A stretch of DNA of 20,957 bases from JBBKWQ01 sp037969115. GTDB lineage: Bacteria; Actinomycetota; Acidimicrobiia; Acidimicrobiales; Ilumatobacteraceae. Under the pieces are notes generated by a model, which saw nothing but the letters and a program-made list of their open reading frames with translations, was not told where the DNA came from and did no database searches. A program made the translations under genes and the position numbers. The DNA is taken from assembly GCA_037969115.1 (NCBI GenBank), contig JBBKWQ010000114.1, positions 1 to 20,957 of the forward strand, written 5' to 3'. Shown piece after piece: positions 8,047 through 15,266 of this stretch. Each line of letters opens with the position of its first letter. Position 1 is the stretch's first letter.

Positions 8047-8898
8047 ATGGCGGAAGTCGTACTGATCACGGGGCTTTCAGGTGCAGGTCGGTCGGGCGCG
8101 GCGGCGGTGTTGGAAGACCTGGGCTACTACGTGGTCGACAACCTGCCCACGTCGCTCGTGCCGACCATCGTCGAGCTCGCGTCGAAGCCCGGGGGTGGGA
8201 TCGAGCGACTTGCTCTCGTGTCGGGCCGTCAACACACCGACGTGCTCCCGCACGTCGGGGCGATGCGCACTGAGGGCCACCACGTCACGATCCTGTTCCT
8301 CGACGCGACGACGCCCGAGATCGTTCGCCGCTACGACGCGACGCGCCGTCGGCACCCGCTCGCCGACGAGACCGACGGACTGCTCGAGTCGATCGAGCTC
8401 GAACGAAACCGTCTGCAGTCGCTGCGCGACAGCGCCGACCTGGTGATCGACACGACCGAGCTCAACGTGCACCAGTTGAAGGAACGCCTCGTGGGTGCGT
8501 TCGCCCAGGGGAGTTCCACCCAGATGCAGGTGGCCGTCGAGAGTTTCGGGTTCAAACACGGGCTGCCGCTCGATGCCGACATCGTGATCGATGTGCGGTT
8601 CCTGCCGAACCCGCACTGGGACGAGGCGCTCCGACCGCTCACCGGGCACGACCCCGCCGTTCGAGACTTCGTGCTCGAGCGCGGCATCACCGCCGACTTC
8701 CTCGACCGTTTCGACGACTTGTTGGCGAGCCTGCTGCCGTCGTATCAGGCCGAGGGTCGCAGCTACCTCACCGTGGCGATCGGCTGTACCGGCGGGCGAC
8801 ACCGTTCGGTAGCGGTGACCGAGGAGCTGGCGAGGCGATTCCGCGAGCGCGGGATCGCCGTGCGCGCGACCCACCGTGACGTGGGTGGCGGATCGTGA
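8047..8898 (+). CDS. rapZ: RapZ/YvcJ family nucleotide-binding protein
   Basis: 283-residue P-loop protein of the RapZ (YvcJ) family. In E. coli RapZ is an RNA-binding adaptor that directs GlmZ small RNA to RNase E; in Gram-positives the role is less clear and linked to nucleotide binding and cell-envelope sugar metabolism. The P-loop is GLSGAGRS (residues 9-16), with Arg in place of the usual Lys, as I recall for other actinobacterial members. Other signatures are VVDNLP (29-34), ESFGFKHGLPLDAD, DVRFLPNPHWDEALRPLTG and the C-terminal AIGCTGGRHRSV. Full length. It follows the methyltransferase closely, but yvcK and whiA, its usual partners, are missing downstream; gap begins after a 183-nt gap. 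Confidence 0.95.
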   Translation: MAEVVLITGLSGAGRSGAAAVLEDLGYYVVDNLPTSLVPTIVELASKPGGGIERLALVSGRQHTDVLPHVGAMRTEGHHVTILFLDATTPEIVRRYDATRRRHPLADETDGLLESIELERNRLQSLRDSADLVIDTTELNVHQLKERLVGAFAQGSSTQMQVAVESFGFKHGLPLDADIVIDVRFLPNPHWDEALRPLTGHDPAVRDFVLERGITADFLDRFDDLLASLLPSYQAEGRSYLTVAIGCTGGRHRSVAVTEELARRFRERGIAVRATHRDVGGGS

Positions 8899-8960
8899 CC
8901 GAGCGCTCGTCGGCGACGCTGTCGCGGGGCCGCTTACATACCGTCAAGGAACGGTGCGAC

Positions 8961-8966
8961 TAATGT
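8961..8966 (+). promoter_or_regulatory. Possible -10 element of the gap-pgk-tpiA operon
   Basis: TAATGT in the 183-nt rapZ-gap gap; transcription would start near 8973-8975 and give a leader of about 108 nt. No good -35 (ATACCG at the 17-nt position), so the call is tentative. Confidence 0.35.
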
Positions 8967-8968
8967 GT

Positions 8969-8997
8969 GACCTGAGTACACCGTGTACTGCCAGGTC
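8969..8997 (+). promoter_or_regulatory. Operator-like palindrome at the gap promoter
   Basis: The core AGTACAC-C-GTGTACT (8975-8989) is a perfect 7-1-7 palindrome. It is flanked by GACCTG (8969-8974) and CAGGTC (8992-8997), which extend the symmetry with only a two-base offset. It overlaps the expected transcription start, a typical place for a repressor operator. As RNA it would form a strong 5' hairpin. No T-tract follows, so it is not an ordinary terminator. Confidence 0.5.
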
Positions 8998-9081
8998 GAT
9001 CACCACCCTCGACTACTTTGGCGAAGCGGGATCACACATCGATGATCCAGCGAGACCTCCCGAAAGGACACCCCGAACAAC

Positions 9082-10089
9082 ATGAGCGTGCGAGTAGGCA
9101 TCAATGGCTTCGGCCGAATCGGCCGCAACTTCTTCCGGGCCGCCAAACAACGCGGGGCCGACATCGACTTCGTCGCCGTGAACGATCTCGGATCGCTCGA
9201 CACGATGGCGCACCTGTTGAAGTACGACTCCGTGCTCGGCACGCTGCCGCAGAGCATCCGTGCGACCAAGACGGGCATCCGTGTCGGCAACGACACGCTC
9301 CGCGTGCTGTCGGAGCGCGATCCGAAGGCGTTGCCGTGGGGCGACCTCGATGTCGATGTCGTGATCGAGTCGACCGGCATCTTCAACTCGCGTGACAAGG
9401 CCGGAATGCACCTCGACGGCGGTGCGCCCCTCGTCATCGTCTCGGCTCCTTGCTCGAACGCCGACGACACGTTCGTCTACGGCGTCAACCACACCAACTT
9501 CAATCCGAAGAAGCACAAGGTCATCTCCAACGCCAGCTGCACCACCAACTGCTTCGTACCGCTCGTGAAGGTGCTCGACGAGTCGTTCGGTGTCGTCAAC
9601 GGGATGATGACCACGGTGCACGCCTACACGGGCGACCAGTCGCTCGTCGACGGCCCGCACAGCGACCTGCGCCGAGCCCGTGGCGCCGCGATCAACATCA
9701 TCCCCACGAGCACTGGCGCCGCACGTGCGACGAGCCTCGTGATGGAGTCGATGAAGGGCAAGCTCGACGGCACCGCGTTGCGCGTGCCGGTGCCCACCGG
9801 CTCACTCACCGACTTCACGGCGAACCTGCGCAAGAAGGCGTCGGTCGAGGAAATCAACGCGGCATTCAAGGCTGCGGCGTCCAAGGGTGACCTCAAGGGC
9901 ATCTTGAGGTACACCGAAGACCCGATCGTGTCCAGCGACATCGTGGGTGACCCGCACTCTTCGGTGTTCGATGCCGGCCTCACCATGAGCATGGGCAAGA
10001 TGGTGAAGGTCAACGGCTGGTACGACAACGAGTGGGGGTACTCGAACCGTCTGGTCGATCTCACGCTCTACGCCGCCAAGAAGCGCTGA
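9082..10089 (+). CDS. gap: Glyceraldehyde-3-phosphate dehydrogenase, type I
   Basis: 335-residue cytosolic GAPDH, oxidising glyceraldehyde 3-phosphate with phosphate and NAD to 1,3-bisphosphoglycerate. The N-terminal Rossmann motif is GINGFGRIGR (6-15). The loop VAVNDL has the Asp (D35) associated with NAD rather than NADP. The active site is SNASCTTNC with catalytic Cys153, and His180 lies in TTVHAYTGDQ. Phosphate-site and C-terminal segments (PTSTGAA, NEWGYSNR) are present. The segment SAPCSNADDTFVYGVN departs from the usual SAPAKNEDIT version but is aligned. A purine-rich AAAGGA (9063-9068) lies 13 nt before the ATG, longer than ideal. First gene of gap-pgk-tpiA. Confidence 0.97.
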   Translation: MSVRVGINGFGRIGRNFFRAAKQRGADIDFVAVNDLGSLDTMAHLLKYDSVLGTLPQSIRATKTGIRVGNDTLRVLSERDPKALPWGDLDVDVVIESTGIFNSRDKAGMHLDGGAPLVIVSAPCSNADDTFVYGVNHTNFNPKKHKVISNASCTTNCFVPLVKVLDESFGVVNGMMTTVHAYTGDQSLVDGPHSDLRRARGAAINIIPTSTGAARATSLVMESMKGKLDGTALRVPVPTGSLTDFTANLRKKASVEEINAAFKAAASKGDLKGILRYTEDPIVSSDIVGDPHSSVFDAGLTMSMGKMVKVNGWYDNEWGYSNRLVDLTLYAAKKR

Positions 10090-10102
10090 GCCTTCGTCGA
10101 CG

Positions 10103-11239
10103 ATGACCTCCAGCATTCCTCGTCTCGAGGACCTCGGCGACGTGTCGGGCAAGCGCGTGTTGGTTCGCACCGATTTCAACGTGCCCTTGCAGTACGCCGA
10201 CGACGGTTCGGCGACGATCACCGACGACTTCCGCATCCGTGCCGCGTTGCCCACCATCAGTTGGCTGGTCGGTCGGGGTGCGTCGGTGGTCACGGCGAGT
10301 CATCTCGGTCGACCGAAGGGTGAGCCGAATCCGAAGTACTCGATGGACCCGGTCCGCGCCCGGTTGGAGGAACTCGCACCCGGCGTCGAGCTGCTCGAGA
10401 ACCTCCGGTTCGACTCGGGGGAGGAGGCGAACAGCGACGAGTTCGTCGCTCGGCTGATCGACGGCGTCGATCTGTACGTGAACGACGCGTTCGGTGCGTC
10501 GCATCGCGCCCATGCGTCGATCGTCGGCCCGCCGAAGTCGTTGCGGTCGGCGATGGGTCGGCTGCTCGAGAAGGAGGTCGATGTGCTCCTCGGCCTGCGC
10601 GACGATCCAAAACGGCCGTTCGTCGCGGTGCTCGGAGGTGCGAAGATCTCCGACAAGCTCGGCGTGGTCGAGGCGTTGCTGGAAGTGGTCGACTCGCTGG
10701 TGATCGGTGGCGCGATGTGTTTCACGTTCTTCGCCGCGAAGGGACTCCCGATCGGTGATTCGTTGTTCGAGCCCGATCAGGTCGAGACGTGCCGCCGAAT
10801 CCTCGAAGCGAGCGCCGACAAGATCCATCTGCCCGAAGACATCGTGGGTGTCGATGCGTCTGGTGCGTTCGCCACCTTTGGGGTGCGCCTGCCCGACGGC
10901 TCGAAGGGCTTCGACATCGGACCCGGCTCGGCCGCGGCGTTCAGCGACGTGATCATGGATGCACGGACGGTGTTCTGGAACGGTCCGATGGGGATGTTCG
11001 AGGACGACCGGTTCGCCGCCGGCACACGCACCGTCGCCCAGGCCATGGCCGACACCAAGGCGTTCACGGTGGTCGGTGGCGGCGATTCGGCCGCAGCCCT
11101 GGCGCAGTTCCATCTCGACGACGAGGTCAGCCACGTATCCACCGGTGGCGGGGCGAGCCTCGAACTGCTCGAAATCGGTGACCTGCCCGGTCTGGACGCG
11201 CTGCGTTCGGCCCCCAACGCGTCAGGAGCTCGCACATGA
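10103..11239 (+). CDS. pgk: Phosphoglycerate kinase
   Basis: 378-residue phosphoglycerate kinase, making ATP and 3-phosphoglycerate from 1,3-bisphosphoglycerate in glycolysis. Substrate-binding motifs in the N-domain: VRTDFNVP (D24, N26), SHLGRPKG, ENLRFDSGEE and VNDAFGASHRAHAS. Nucleotide-domain motifs: VLGGAKISDKLGV, FWNGPMGMFE, VVGGGDSAAAL and STGGGASLELLE. Slightly short against typical bacterial PGKs (about 390-400) but all motifs are present. It starts 13 nt after gap without a visible Shine-Dalgarno sequence. Its TGA overlaps the tpiA start as ATGA, implying translational coupling. Confidence 0.97.
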   Translation: MTSSIPRLEDLGDVSGKRVLVRTDFNVPLQYADDGSATITDDFRIRAALPTISWLVGRGASVVTASHLGRPKGEPNPKYSMDPVRARLEELAPGVELLENLRFDSGEEANSDEFVARLIDGVDLYVNDAFGASHRAHASIVGPPKSLRSAMGRLLEKEVDVLLGLRDDPKRPFVAVLGGAKISDKLGVVEALLEVVDSLVIGGAMCFTFFAAKGLPIGDSLFEPDQVETCRRILEASADKIHLPEDIVGVDASGAFATFGVRLPDGSKGFDIGPGSAAAFSDVIMDARTVFWNGPMGMFEDDRFAAGTRTVAQAMADTKAFTVVGGGDSAAALAQFHLDDEVSHVSTGGGASLELLEIGDLPGLDALRSAPNASGART

Positions 11240-12024
11240 CGAACTCGCACATGCCAAGAAAGCCGCTCATCTCTGGCAACTGGAAGATGAACCTCAATCA
11301 CTTCGAGGCGATCCAGACGGTGCAGAAGCTGCACTATTCGATCCCGAGGGAGACGTTCGAACTCGTCGACGTGAGCGTGCACCCACCGTTCACCGACATT
11401 CGCAGCGTGCAGACCGTGATCGAGGCCGACGGTCTCGAACTGTTGCTGGGGGCCCAGCATTGTCATTGGGAAGCGAAGGGTGCGTTCACGGGCGAGGTGT
11501 CGCCGCTGTTCCTGTCGAAGCTCGACGTGAAGTACGTGGTGTGCGGCCACAGCGAACGCCGTGAGCTGTTCGGTGAGACCGACGACATGGTGGCGAACAA
11601 GGTGACCGCGATCCTGAAGCACTCGATGCTCCCCATCATGTGTGTGGGGGAAACGCTCGACGAGCGTGAAGCCGGTGAGACCGAGGCGAAGGTGTTGGGG
11701 CAGGTCACCGCCGGGCTGAACGGCCGCAAGCCCGACGAGGTTGCGTCACTCGTGATCGCGTACGAACCGATCTGGGCGATCGGCACCGGGAAGACCGCCA
11801 CGGCCGACGACGCCCAATCCATGTGTGCCGCGATTCGGAACACCGTGGCAGCCAACTGGGGGGCCGACGCCGCCGCATCGGTGCGCGTCCAATACGGCGG
11901 CTCGGTGAAAGCCGGCACGACCGAGGAGCTCATGGCACAGCCCGACGTCGACGGTGCTCTCGTGGGTGGCGCAAGCCTCGATCCCGACGAGTTCGCGCGC
12001 ATCGTGCAGCTCGCAGCACCCTGA
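11236..12024 (+). CDS. tpiA: Triosephosphate isomerase
   Basis: 262-residue triosephosphate isomerase, interconverting dihydroxyacetone phosphate and glyceraldehyde 3-phosphate. NWKMN contains Lys17, CGHSERR contains the electrophile His105, and AYEPIWAIGTG contains the base Glu177. The phosphate loop YGGSVK and the C-terminal VGGASLDPDEF are intact. The ATG overlaps the pgk stop by 4 nt. An in-frame ATG at 11251 (MPRKPLISGNWKM) would also give a functional protein. Last gene of the glycolytic operon; I see no terminator hairpin behind it. Confidence 0.97.
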   Translation: MTNSHMPRKPLISGNWKMNLNHFEAIQTVQKLHYSIPRETFELVDVSVHPPFTDIRSVQTVIEADGLELLLGAQHCHWEAKGAFTGEVSPLFLSKLDVKYVVCGHSERRELFGETDDMVANKVTAILKHSMLPIMCVGETLDEREAGETEAKVLGQVTAGLNGRKPDEVASLVIAYEPIWAIGTGKTATADDAQSMCAAIRNTVAANWGADAAASVRVQYGGSVKAGTTEELMAQPDVDGALVGGASLDPDEFARIVQLAAP

Positions 12025-12096
12025 GCACCGGAACATTCACTCCACTCCGTCGCTGATCTGAAACGAAGGTGCTACCTCTCTCGCTGTACCCGCTGC

Positions 12097-12102
12097 TAAG
12101 GT
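12097..12102 (+). promoter_or_regulatory. Possible -10 element of the binding-protein gene
   Basis: TAAGGT, identical to the -10 proposed for the permease operon at 14289. A start near 12109 would give a leader of about 165 nt, beginning just ahead of the hairpin at 12112-12136. Confidence 0.4.
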
Positions 12103-12111
12103 TGTCCCAGC

Positions 12112-12136
12112 CGATTTGATCGGGGAGGACAAATCG
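12112..12136 (+). promoter_or_regulatory. Inverted repeat / 5' leader hairpin before the binding-protein gene
   Basis: CGATTTG (12112-12118) and CAAATCG (12130-12136) are perfect 7-bp arms around an 11-nt loop that contains GGGGAGGA. As DNA it could be an operator just downstream of the start point; as RNA, a 5' stabilising hairpin. Confidence 0.45.
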
Positions 12137-12245
12137 AGCGTTTGCCAAGGTCGAACGAAGGAATCAAGCAGTCATCAGCCGGCGGACCTCGTCCGTTGTC
12201 GTCGAATGTTCGAGCCCCTCAGCTTTCCTTGGCATCTACTACCTC

Positions 12246-12268
12246 CCTCCATCAATCCTTTGAGGAGG
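12246..12268 (+). promoter_or_regulatory. Strong Shine-Dalgarno and possible masking helix
   Basis: AGGAGG (12263-12268) lies 7 nt before the GTG at 12276 and fixes that start. CCTCC (12246-12250) could pair with GGAGG (12264-12268) across a 13-nt loop, which could hide the ribosome site. The Shine-Dalgarno is certain, the masking helix speculative. Confidence 0.6.
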
Positions 12269-12275
12269 AACCTTC

Positions 12276-14186
12276 GTGAAGACGACCCGCAGGAGTACAA
12301 AGCTTCTTGCGTCGGTTGCCGCAGCGTCACTCATCTTCGCCGCCTGTGGCGGTAGTGATGACGACGCCGAGACATCCGACACCACTGGTGATACCACCGC
12401 CACCGAGACCACGGACGAAACGACCGAGGACACGGTTGCGACCGAGACCACGGACGAAATGACCGAGACCACCGAGGCCCCGACCGAGGGCGCCGCCGGC
12501 GGCACGCTGATCTGGGCACACGAGCAGGAGCCGCCCGACCTGCACCTCGACGATCCCGAGAACAACCTGTCGATCACGTCGTGGATCCGCTCCGCGCTGA
12601 TCGAGGGTCTGCATGGCATCTCCGGCAGTACCGAGTACTACCCCGAGCTGCTGGCCCAGGACGTCGACATGGTCGACAACGGCGACGGCACGTTCACCGG
12701 GAGCTACGTCCTGCGCGACGGCCTCGTCTGGAGCGACGGCGACGACCTCACGGCCGACGACGTGAAGTGGACCTTCGAGTCCTTCATGGCCGCCGACGGC
12801 GAAGATGAAGAGGGCAACCCCAACTACATCTACCTCCTCGGCGATCGCACCGGCTACGACACCATCACCGACATCGCCGTGGCGAGCCCGACAGAGTTCG
12901 CCATCACGTGGTCGGCCTTCTACGCCGGTTACCAGGGTGTGCTCAACGAGGTCTACCCGATGCACGTCTTCCCCGCAGATCCGGCCGAAGCCGCCGCTGC
13001 GTTGAACACCGCATTGCGTGACTGGATGGTCGATGGCGCCGTCATCCCGTCCTCCGGATCGATGACGTTCGATTCGTGGGAAAAGGGTGTGCAGCTCAAC
13101 ATGGTGCGCAACGACAGCTACAACGGCTCGAACAGCCCCGATTCCCAGAACAAGGGTGTTGCGTCGGTCGATGGCGTGCAGATCAACTTCGTCACCGACA
13201 CCGATGCGCAGATCAACGCGCTGCTCGCCAGCGAGGCGCAGATCGTCATGACCCAGCCGCAGCTCGCATTCGAGCAGCTCGCCGACAGCGCCGACTTCAC
13301 GGTCGCATCGTCGGCCGGCCCGGTCTTCGAGCACTGGGGTCTCAACCTCAACAACGCCCACCTCGGCAAGCCCGAGGTTCGTGAGGCACTCGCCTTCGCC
13401 ATGGACAAGTCCGAAGTGATGGCTGGCCTCTACACACCCCTGTTCGGCGATTCACTGCCGGCCGAGGGTCTGGGCAACACCTACTGGTTGTCGAACCAGT
13501 CGACCTACGAGAACCATGCCGGCGACGCCGGATATGGCGCAGGCGACGCCGACAGCGCGATGGCTTCCCTCGAGGCTGCCGGTTACACCCAAAACGCCGA
13601 TGGCATCTACGAGCACCCTGAAGACGGCGTGCTCACGTTGCGGGTCGGTACCACTGGTGGCAACCGTCTCCGCGAGATCCAGCAGGAGCTGATCCAGGCT
13701 CAGATGCTCAAGGCCGGCATCGACATCCAGATCGACAATGTCGAGGGTGGCGCCTACTTCGGTGAGGTTCCGTTCTCCGCCGACGCCATCGCTTGTGCCA
13801 CCAGTGGTGGTGCAGAAGGCAACTGCGATATCTGGGACATCACCCAGTTCGCATGGGTCGGTGGACCGTGGCCCGGCGGCCAGACCGCTTCGTACCGCGG
13901 TGGCGGCGAGAACAACCCGTACGGTTACAACAACCCGGAGTTCGACGCCAAGGCTGACGAGTGCGACGCAACCGTCGACAACGACGAGCGCGCCGCTTGC
14001 TACAACACGCTCGACACGTACGTGACGACCCTCACGGTCGACCCGAACGGTCTGTTCATGTTGCCGCTCACCCAGAAGCCTTCGTTCTACGGCTTCACCT
14101 CGGCTCTGGCATCCGCCGGCGTCGCTCCCGACGCTCAGGGCGCAGGTCCGTTGACCAACGCCGTCGACTTCTCGTTCGTCGGCTGA
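12276..14186 (+). CDS. Peptide-type ABC transporter substrate-binding lipoprotein
   Basis: 636-residue SBP_bac_5 family extracellular solute-binding lipoprotein. The signal peptide has a basic start (KTTRRSTK), a hydrophobic core and the lipobox FAAC (Cys24). Residues of about 25-75 form an Asp/Glu/Thr-rich tether (SDDDAETSDTT onward) before the folded domain starts at GGTLIWAHEQEP. Family features include LAQDVDMVDNGDGTFTGSY, LRDGLVWSDGDDLTADDVKW (the cluster 5 hallmark) and EVREALAFAMDKSEV. It should capture an oligopeptide or related solute for the permease/ATPase genes downstream. A strong terminator follows, so it is probably made in excess of the membrane components. The precise ligand cannot be assigned. 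Confidence 0.92.
   Translation: MKTTRRSTKLLASVAAASLIFAACGGSDDDAETSDTTGDTTATETTDETTEDTVATETTDEMTETTEAPTEGAAGGTLIWAHEQEPPDLHLDDPENNLSITSWIRSALIEGLHGISGSTEYYPELLAQDVDMVDNGDGTFTGSYVLRDGLVWSDGDDLTADDVKWTFESFMAADGEDEEGNPNYIYLLGDRTGYDTITDIAVASPTEFAITWSAFYAGYQGVLNEVYPMHVFPADPAEAAAALNTALRDWMVDGAVIPSSGSMTFDSWEKGVQLNMVRNDSYNGSNSPDSQNKGVASVDGVQINFVTDTDAQINALLASEAQIVMTQPQLAFEQLADSADFTVASSAGPVFEHWGLNLNNAHLGKPEVREALAFAMDKSEVMAGLYTPLFGDSLPAEGLGNTYWLSNQSTYENHAGDAGYGAGDADSAMASLEAAGYTQNADGIYEHPEDGVLTLRVGTTGGNRLREIQQELIQAQMLKAGIDIQIDNVEGGAYFGEVPFSADAIACATSGGAEGNCDIWDITQFAWVGGPWPGGQTASYRGGGENNPYGYNNPEFDAKADECDATVDNDERAACYNTLDTYVTTLTVDPNGLFMLPLTQKPSFYGFTSALASAGVAPDAQGAGPLTNAVDFSFVG
12402..12459 (+). repeat. Short in-frame tandem duplication in the lipoprotein tether
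   Basis: A 19-nt sequence beginning ACCGAGACCACGG occurs at 12402-12420 and again at 12441-12459, 39 nt (13 codons) apart. It encodes the repeated TETTDE segments of the tether, consistent with slippage-driven length variation. Confidence 0.7.
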
Positions 14187-14193
14187 GTACCAC

Positions 14194-14211
14194 GTTGATC
14201 AGCTGATCAAC
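14194..14211. repeat. Perfect 18-bp palindrome
   Basis: GTTGATCAGCTGATCAAC is its own reverse complement with no spacer. It lies 7 nt after the binding-protein stop and 10 nt before the terminator stem. It could be a dimeric protein site or a fortuitous palindrome. Confidence 0.7.
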
Positions 14212-14221
14212 CAGCACTAAT

Positions 14222-14266
14222 CGAGAATGGCCCCGGCGTGATGCGCCGGGGCCATTCTCGTTTGTT
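14222..14266 (+). terminator. Intrinsic terminator between binding protein and permeases
   Basis: A 17-bp perfect stem (14222-14238 with 14244-14260; GC-rich CCCCGGCG core), a 5-nt loop TGATG, then TTTGTT. It is the only unambiguous rho-independent terminator in the window. It separates the binding-protein gene from the permease operon and is symmetric enough to work in both directions. Confidence 0.92.
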
Positions 14267-14288
14267 CGCTCCGAAGGGATCGATCGTC

Positions 14289-14294
14289 TAAGGT
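14289..14294 (+). promoter_or_regulatory. -10 element for leaderless permease operon
   Basis: TAAGGT, 8 nt (GACCGGCA) before the GTG at 14303, with no Shine-Dalgarno sequence. It would give the membrane and ATPase genes a promoter of their own behind the terminator. Confidence 0.5.
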
Positions 14295-14302
14295 GACCGG
14301 CA

Positions 14303-15259
14303 GTGTTCGCCTACATCGTCCGTCGCATCCTCGCAACGATTCCGTTGCTGTTTCTGGCGCTGTACCTCGTACATGTCGGTGTGTCGGCCACCAACGATCC
14401 GCGATCCGAGTTCTACCTCTGCCTGCCGCGCTGCCAAGAGGGCTTCGATCGCATCACCGAGGTCTACAACCTCGACACGAGCATCTGGCTGCGTCCGTTC
14501 CTGTGGTTCCAGGACGCCATCGGCGGCGACCTCGGTCAGTCGAACACCATCGGCGAGCCGGTGAGCGAGATCCTGATCACCCGCGGCTGGAACACGGCGC
14601 TGATCGCGATTCCGGCGTTCTTGATCGGTGCGCTGTTCGCGCTCCTGCTGTCCGTGTACTCCGCCAGCCGCCAGTACAGCAAGGGCGACTATTTCTTCAC
14701 CGGGCTCAGCTTCCTAGGCCTCGCGATGCCGTCGTTCGTGCTGGCTTTGGTGATTCAGAACATCTTCGCCGTCCAGTTCGAGAACTGGTTCGGTGTCAAA
14801 CCATTCAACACCGGACGCAAGACCGGCGACAACTTCTTCGGGTTGCTGCGAGACATCGCGTTGCCCGTGATGTCGTTGGCGATCCTGGGAATCGCGGCCG
14901 ATTCCCGGTTCGGGCGGGCATCGATGCTCGAGACGTTGAACCAGGACTACATCCGTACCGCGCGCGCCAAAGGGCTGCCCGAACGGACCGTGGTGTGGCG
15001 ACACGCACTGCGCAACGCGCTGATTCCACTCGTCACGCTGTGGGCACTGGGGTTCTCTGTGCTGCTCGGCGGTTCGGTGGTGACCGAATCGATCTTCTCG
15101 TGGCCGGGTCTCGGCCCCGCCTTCATCCGAGCCTTGCCGAAATCCGACCTCGACATGATTCTCGGCATCGTGATCTTCACCGGCGTGATCACCGTGGTCT
15201 TCAATCTCATCGCCGACATCATGTACGGCATCCTCGATCCGCGGATCAGATTCGACTGA
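14303..15259 (+). CDS. Peptide-type ABC transporter permease, DppB/OppB-like
   Basis: 318-residue inner-membrane permease of the DppB/OppB family. It begins with the classical FAYIVRRILATIPLLF helix, has GDLGQS before the second segment, and carries the cytoplasmic EAA loop DYIRTARAKGLPERTVVWRHALRNALIP that docks on the ATPases. A late EESIFSWPGLG-type segment (TESIFSWPGLG) is also typical. Oddities: the usual PGDPA after helix 1 is replaced by ATNDPRSEF, and a Cys pair (C40, C44 in LCLPRC) lies in the first external loop. It starts with GTG, leaderless by the upstream -10. DppC-like and two ATPase genes follow within a few nucleotides, forming one operon. Confidence 0.93.
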   Translation: MFAYIVRRILATIPLLFLALYLVHVGVSATNDPRSEFYLCLPRCQEGFDRITEVYNLDTSIWLRPFLWFQDAIGGDLGQSNTIGEPVSEILITRGWNTALIAIPAFLIGALFALLLSVYSASRQYSKGDYFFTGLSFLGLAMPSFVLALVIQNIFAVQFENWFGVKPFNTGRKTGDNFFGLLRDIALPVMSLAILGIAADSRFGRASMLETLNQDYIRTARAKGLPERTVVWRHALRNALIPLVTLWALGFSVLLGGSVVTESIFSWPGLGPAFIRALPKSDLDMILGIVIFTGVITVVFNLIADIMYGILDPRIRFD

Positions 15260-15266
15260 GGCGATC

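Noticed and set aside
12116..12355. Small leader-peptide frame before the binding-protein gene
   Set aside because: Starts with TTG inside the hairpin arm, overlaps the real gene out of frame and has no coding character.
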